This document shows positions 63,850-64,000 of a stretch of DNA of 64,000 nucleotides, piece after piece. Position 1 is the first letter of the stretch, and each line of letters opens with the position of its first letter. A model generated the notes under the pieces. The model ran no database searches. It was not told the origin of the DNA and saw only the letters and a list, made by a program, of their open reading frames with translations. The stretch is from Granulicatella elegans (GTDB taxonomy: Bacteria; Bacillota; Bacilli; Lactobacillales; Aerococcaceae), in contig NZ_CP085953.1 of the NCBI RefSeq assembly GCF_020735385.1, positions 62,001 through 126,000 on the forward strand. Direction: 5' to 3'. The position numbers and the translations under genes are program-made.

Positions 63850-63900
63850 AAGAAACGACCGTGCAAGAGTAGAAATACTCCTGTGTGGTCGTTTTCTTGT
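63850..63900 (-). terminator. Terminator of the downstream partial gene
   Basis: GAAAACGACCACACAGGAGTA and the matching arm GAAACGACC form a long stem with a GAAA-type loop, followed by TTCTTCTTTTG on the minus strand. The 260 bases between degV and the next gene hold nothing else that I can recognise. Confidence 0.7.
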
Positions 63901-63934
63901 GCCTCATTATAACACATACCAAAAAGTATATGCT

Positions 63935-64000
63935 CTAATCATAATTTGCAATATCATCAGCTACCATCATTAAGGCTTGCTTTGAAGAAGAATCAGCATA
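63935..64000 (-). CDS. C-terminus of an unidentified protein
   Basis: The last 21 codons of a minus-strand gene, ending KQALMMVADDIANYD and a TAG at 63935-63937. The rest lies outside the window, and too little is visible to name it. The terminator at 63850-63900 supports a real gene end here. Confidence 0.5.
   Translation of the reverse strand, partial: YADSSSKQALMMVADDIANYD

Overview
The window reads as a low-GC Firmicute of the order Lactobacillales. The evidence is the ctsR-clpC operon with a CtsR operator, a polyamine transporter operon led by a cupin-type regulator, a type B L31 protein, a T-box-controlled tRNA synthetase, and three choline-binding cell-wall proteins. From memory the 16S rRNA sequence (44677-46224, minus) resembles Granulicatella (Carnobacteriaceae); I could not run a search, so the genus is only a suggestion. 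Almost all genes lie on the minus strand.

Layout. 1-9 kb: pepF (cut by the window edge), the UPF0237/UPF0210 pair, a PucR-type regulator, clpC-ctsR, and a protein of unknown function. 9-15.2 kb: a large membrane protein with an extracytoplasmic region, two tandem copies of a type I toxin with antisense RNA, a phosphorylcholine esterase (Pce/CbpE-like), and a second choline-binding protein broken by a homopolymer frameshift. 15.2-19.7 kb: an Rpn/PDDEXK nuclease, then a sigma factor / amidase / DUF1659 / DUF2922 operon divergent from a ComK-family gene. 19.7-24.9 kb: ackA, a YtxK-type methyltransferase, rplU-prp-rpmA behind an L21 leader, murA and a DUF1146 protein. 25-29 kb: an IS1182-type element and a third choline-binding protein. 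29.4-34.4 kb: rpmE2, tsaB / double RimI / tsaD, and proS with a proline T-box. 34.8-40.3 kb: potABCD with its regulator, and a ROK fructokinase. 40.3-46.5 kb: a complete rRNA operon with Ile and Ala tRNAs in the spacer and nine tRNAs after 5S. 46.6-64 kb: a DUF402 phosphatase, mutY, recX, galE, map, a purine permease, a MetQ-like lipoprotein, a P-type ATPase behind a yybP-ykoY (Mn2+) riboswitch, recQ, a vitamin B6 salvage module (pdxR / pdxK / ECF S component), coiA, degV and the tail of another gene.

Two themes tie genes together. One is the cell surface: Pce-like esterase plus two coiled-coil choline-binding proteins imply phosphocholine-decorated teichoic acids. The other is competence: a ComK-family protein, a ComX/SigH-like sigma factor with an amidase, CoiA, and an Rpn nuclease whose upstream region shares an unusual AT-rich element with that of coiA.

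The most novel signal is a family of structured repeats (five copies at four loci). Each lies in the sense orientation just downstream of a stop codon. The copies conserve the flanks of a small hairpin while the hairpin stem changes with compensating bases, which is the signature of a conserved RNA structure. I do not recognise it as a named element.
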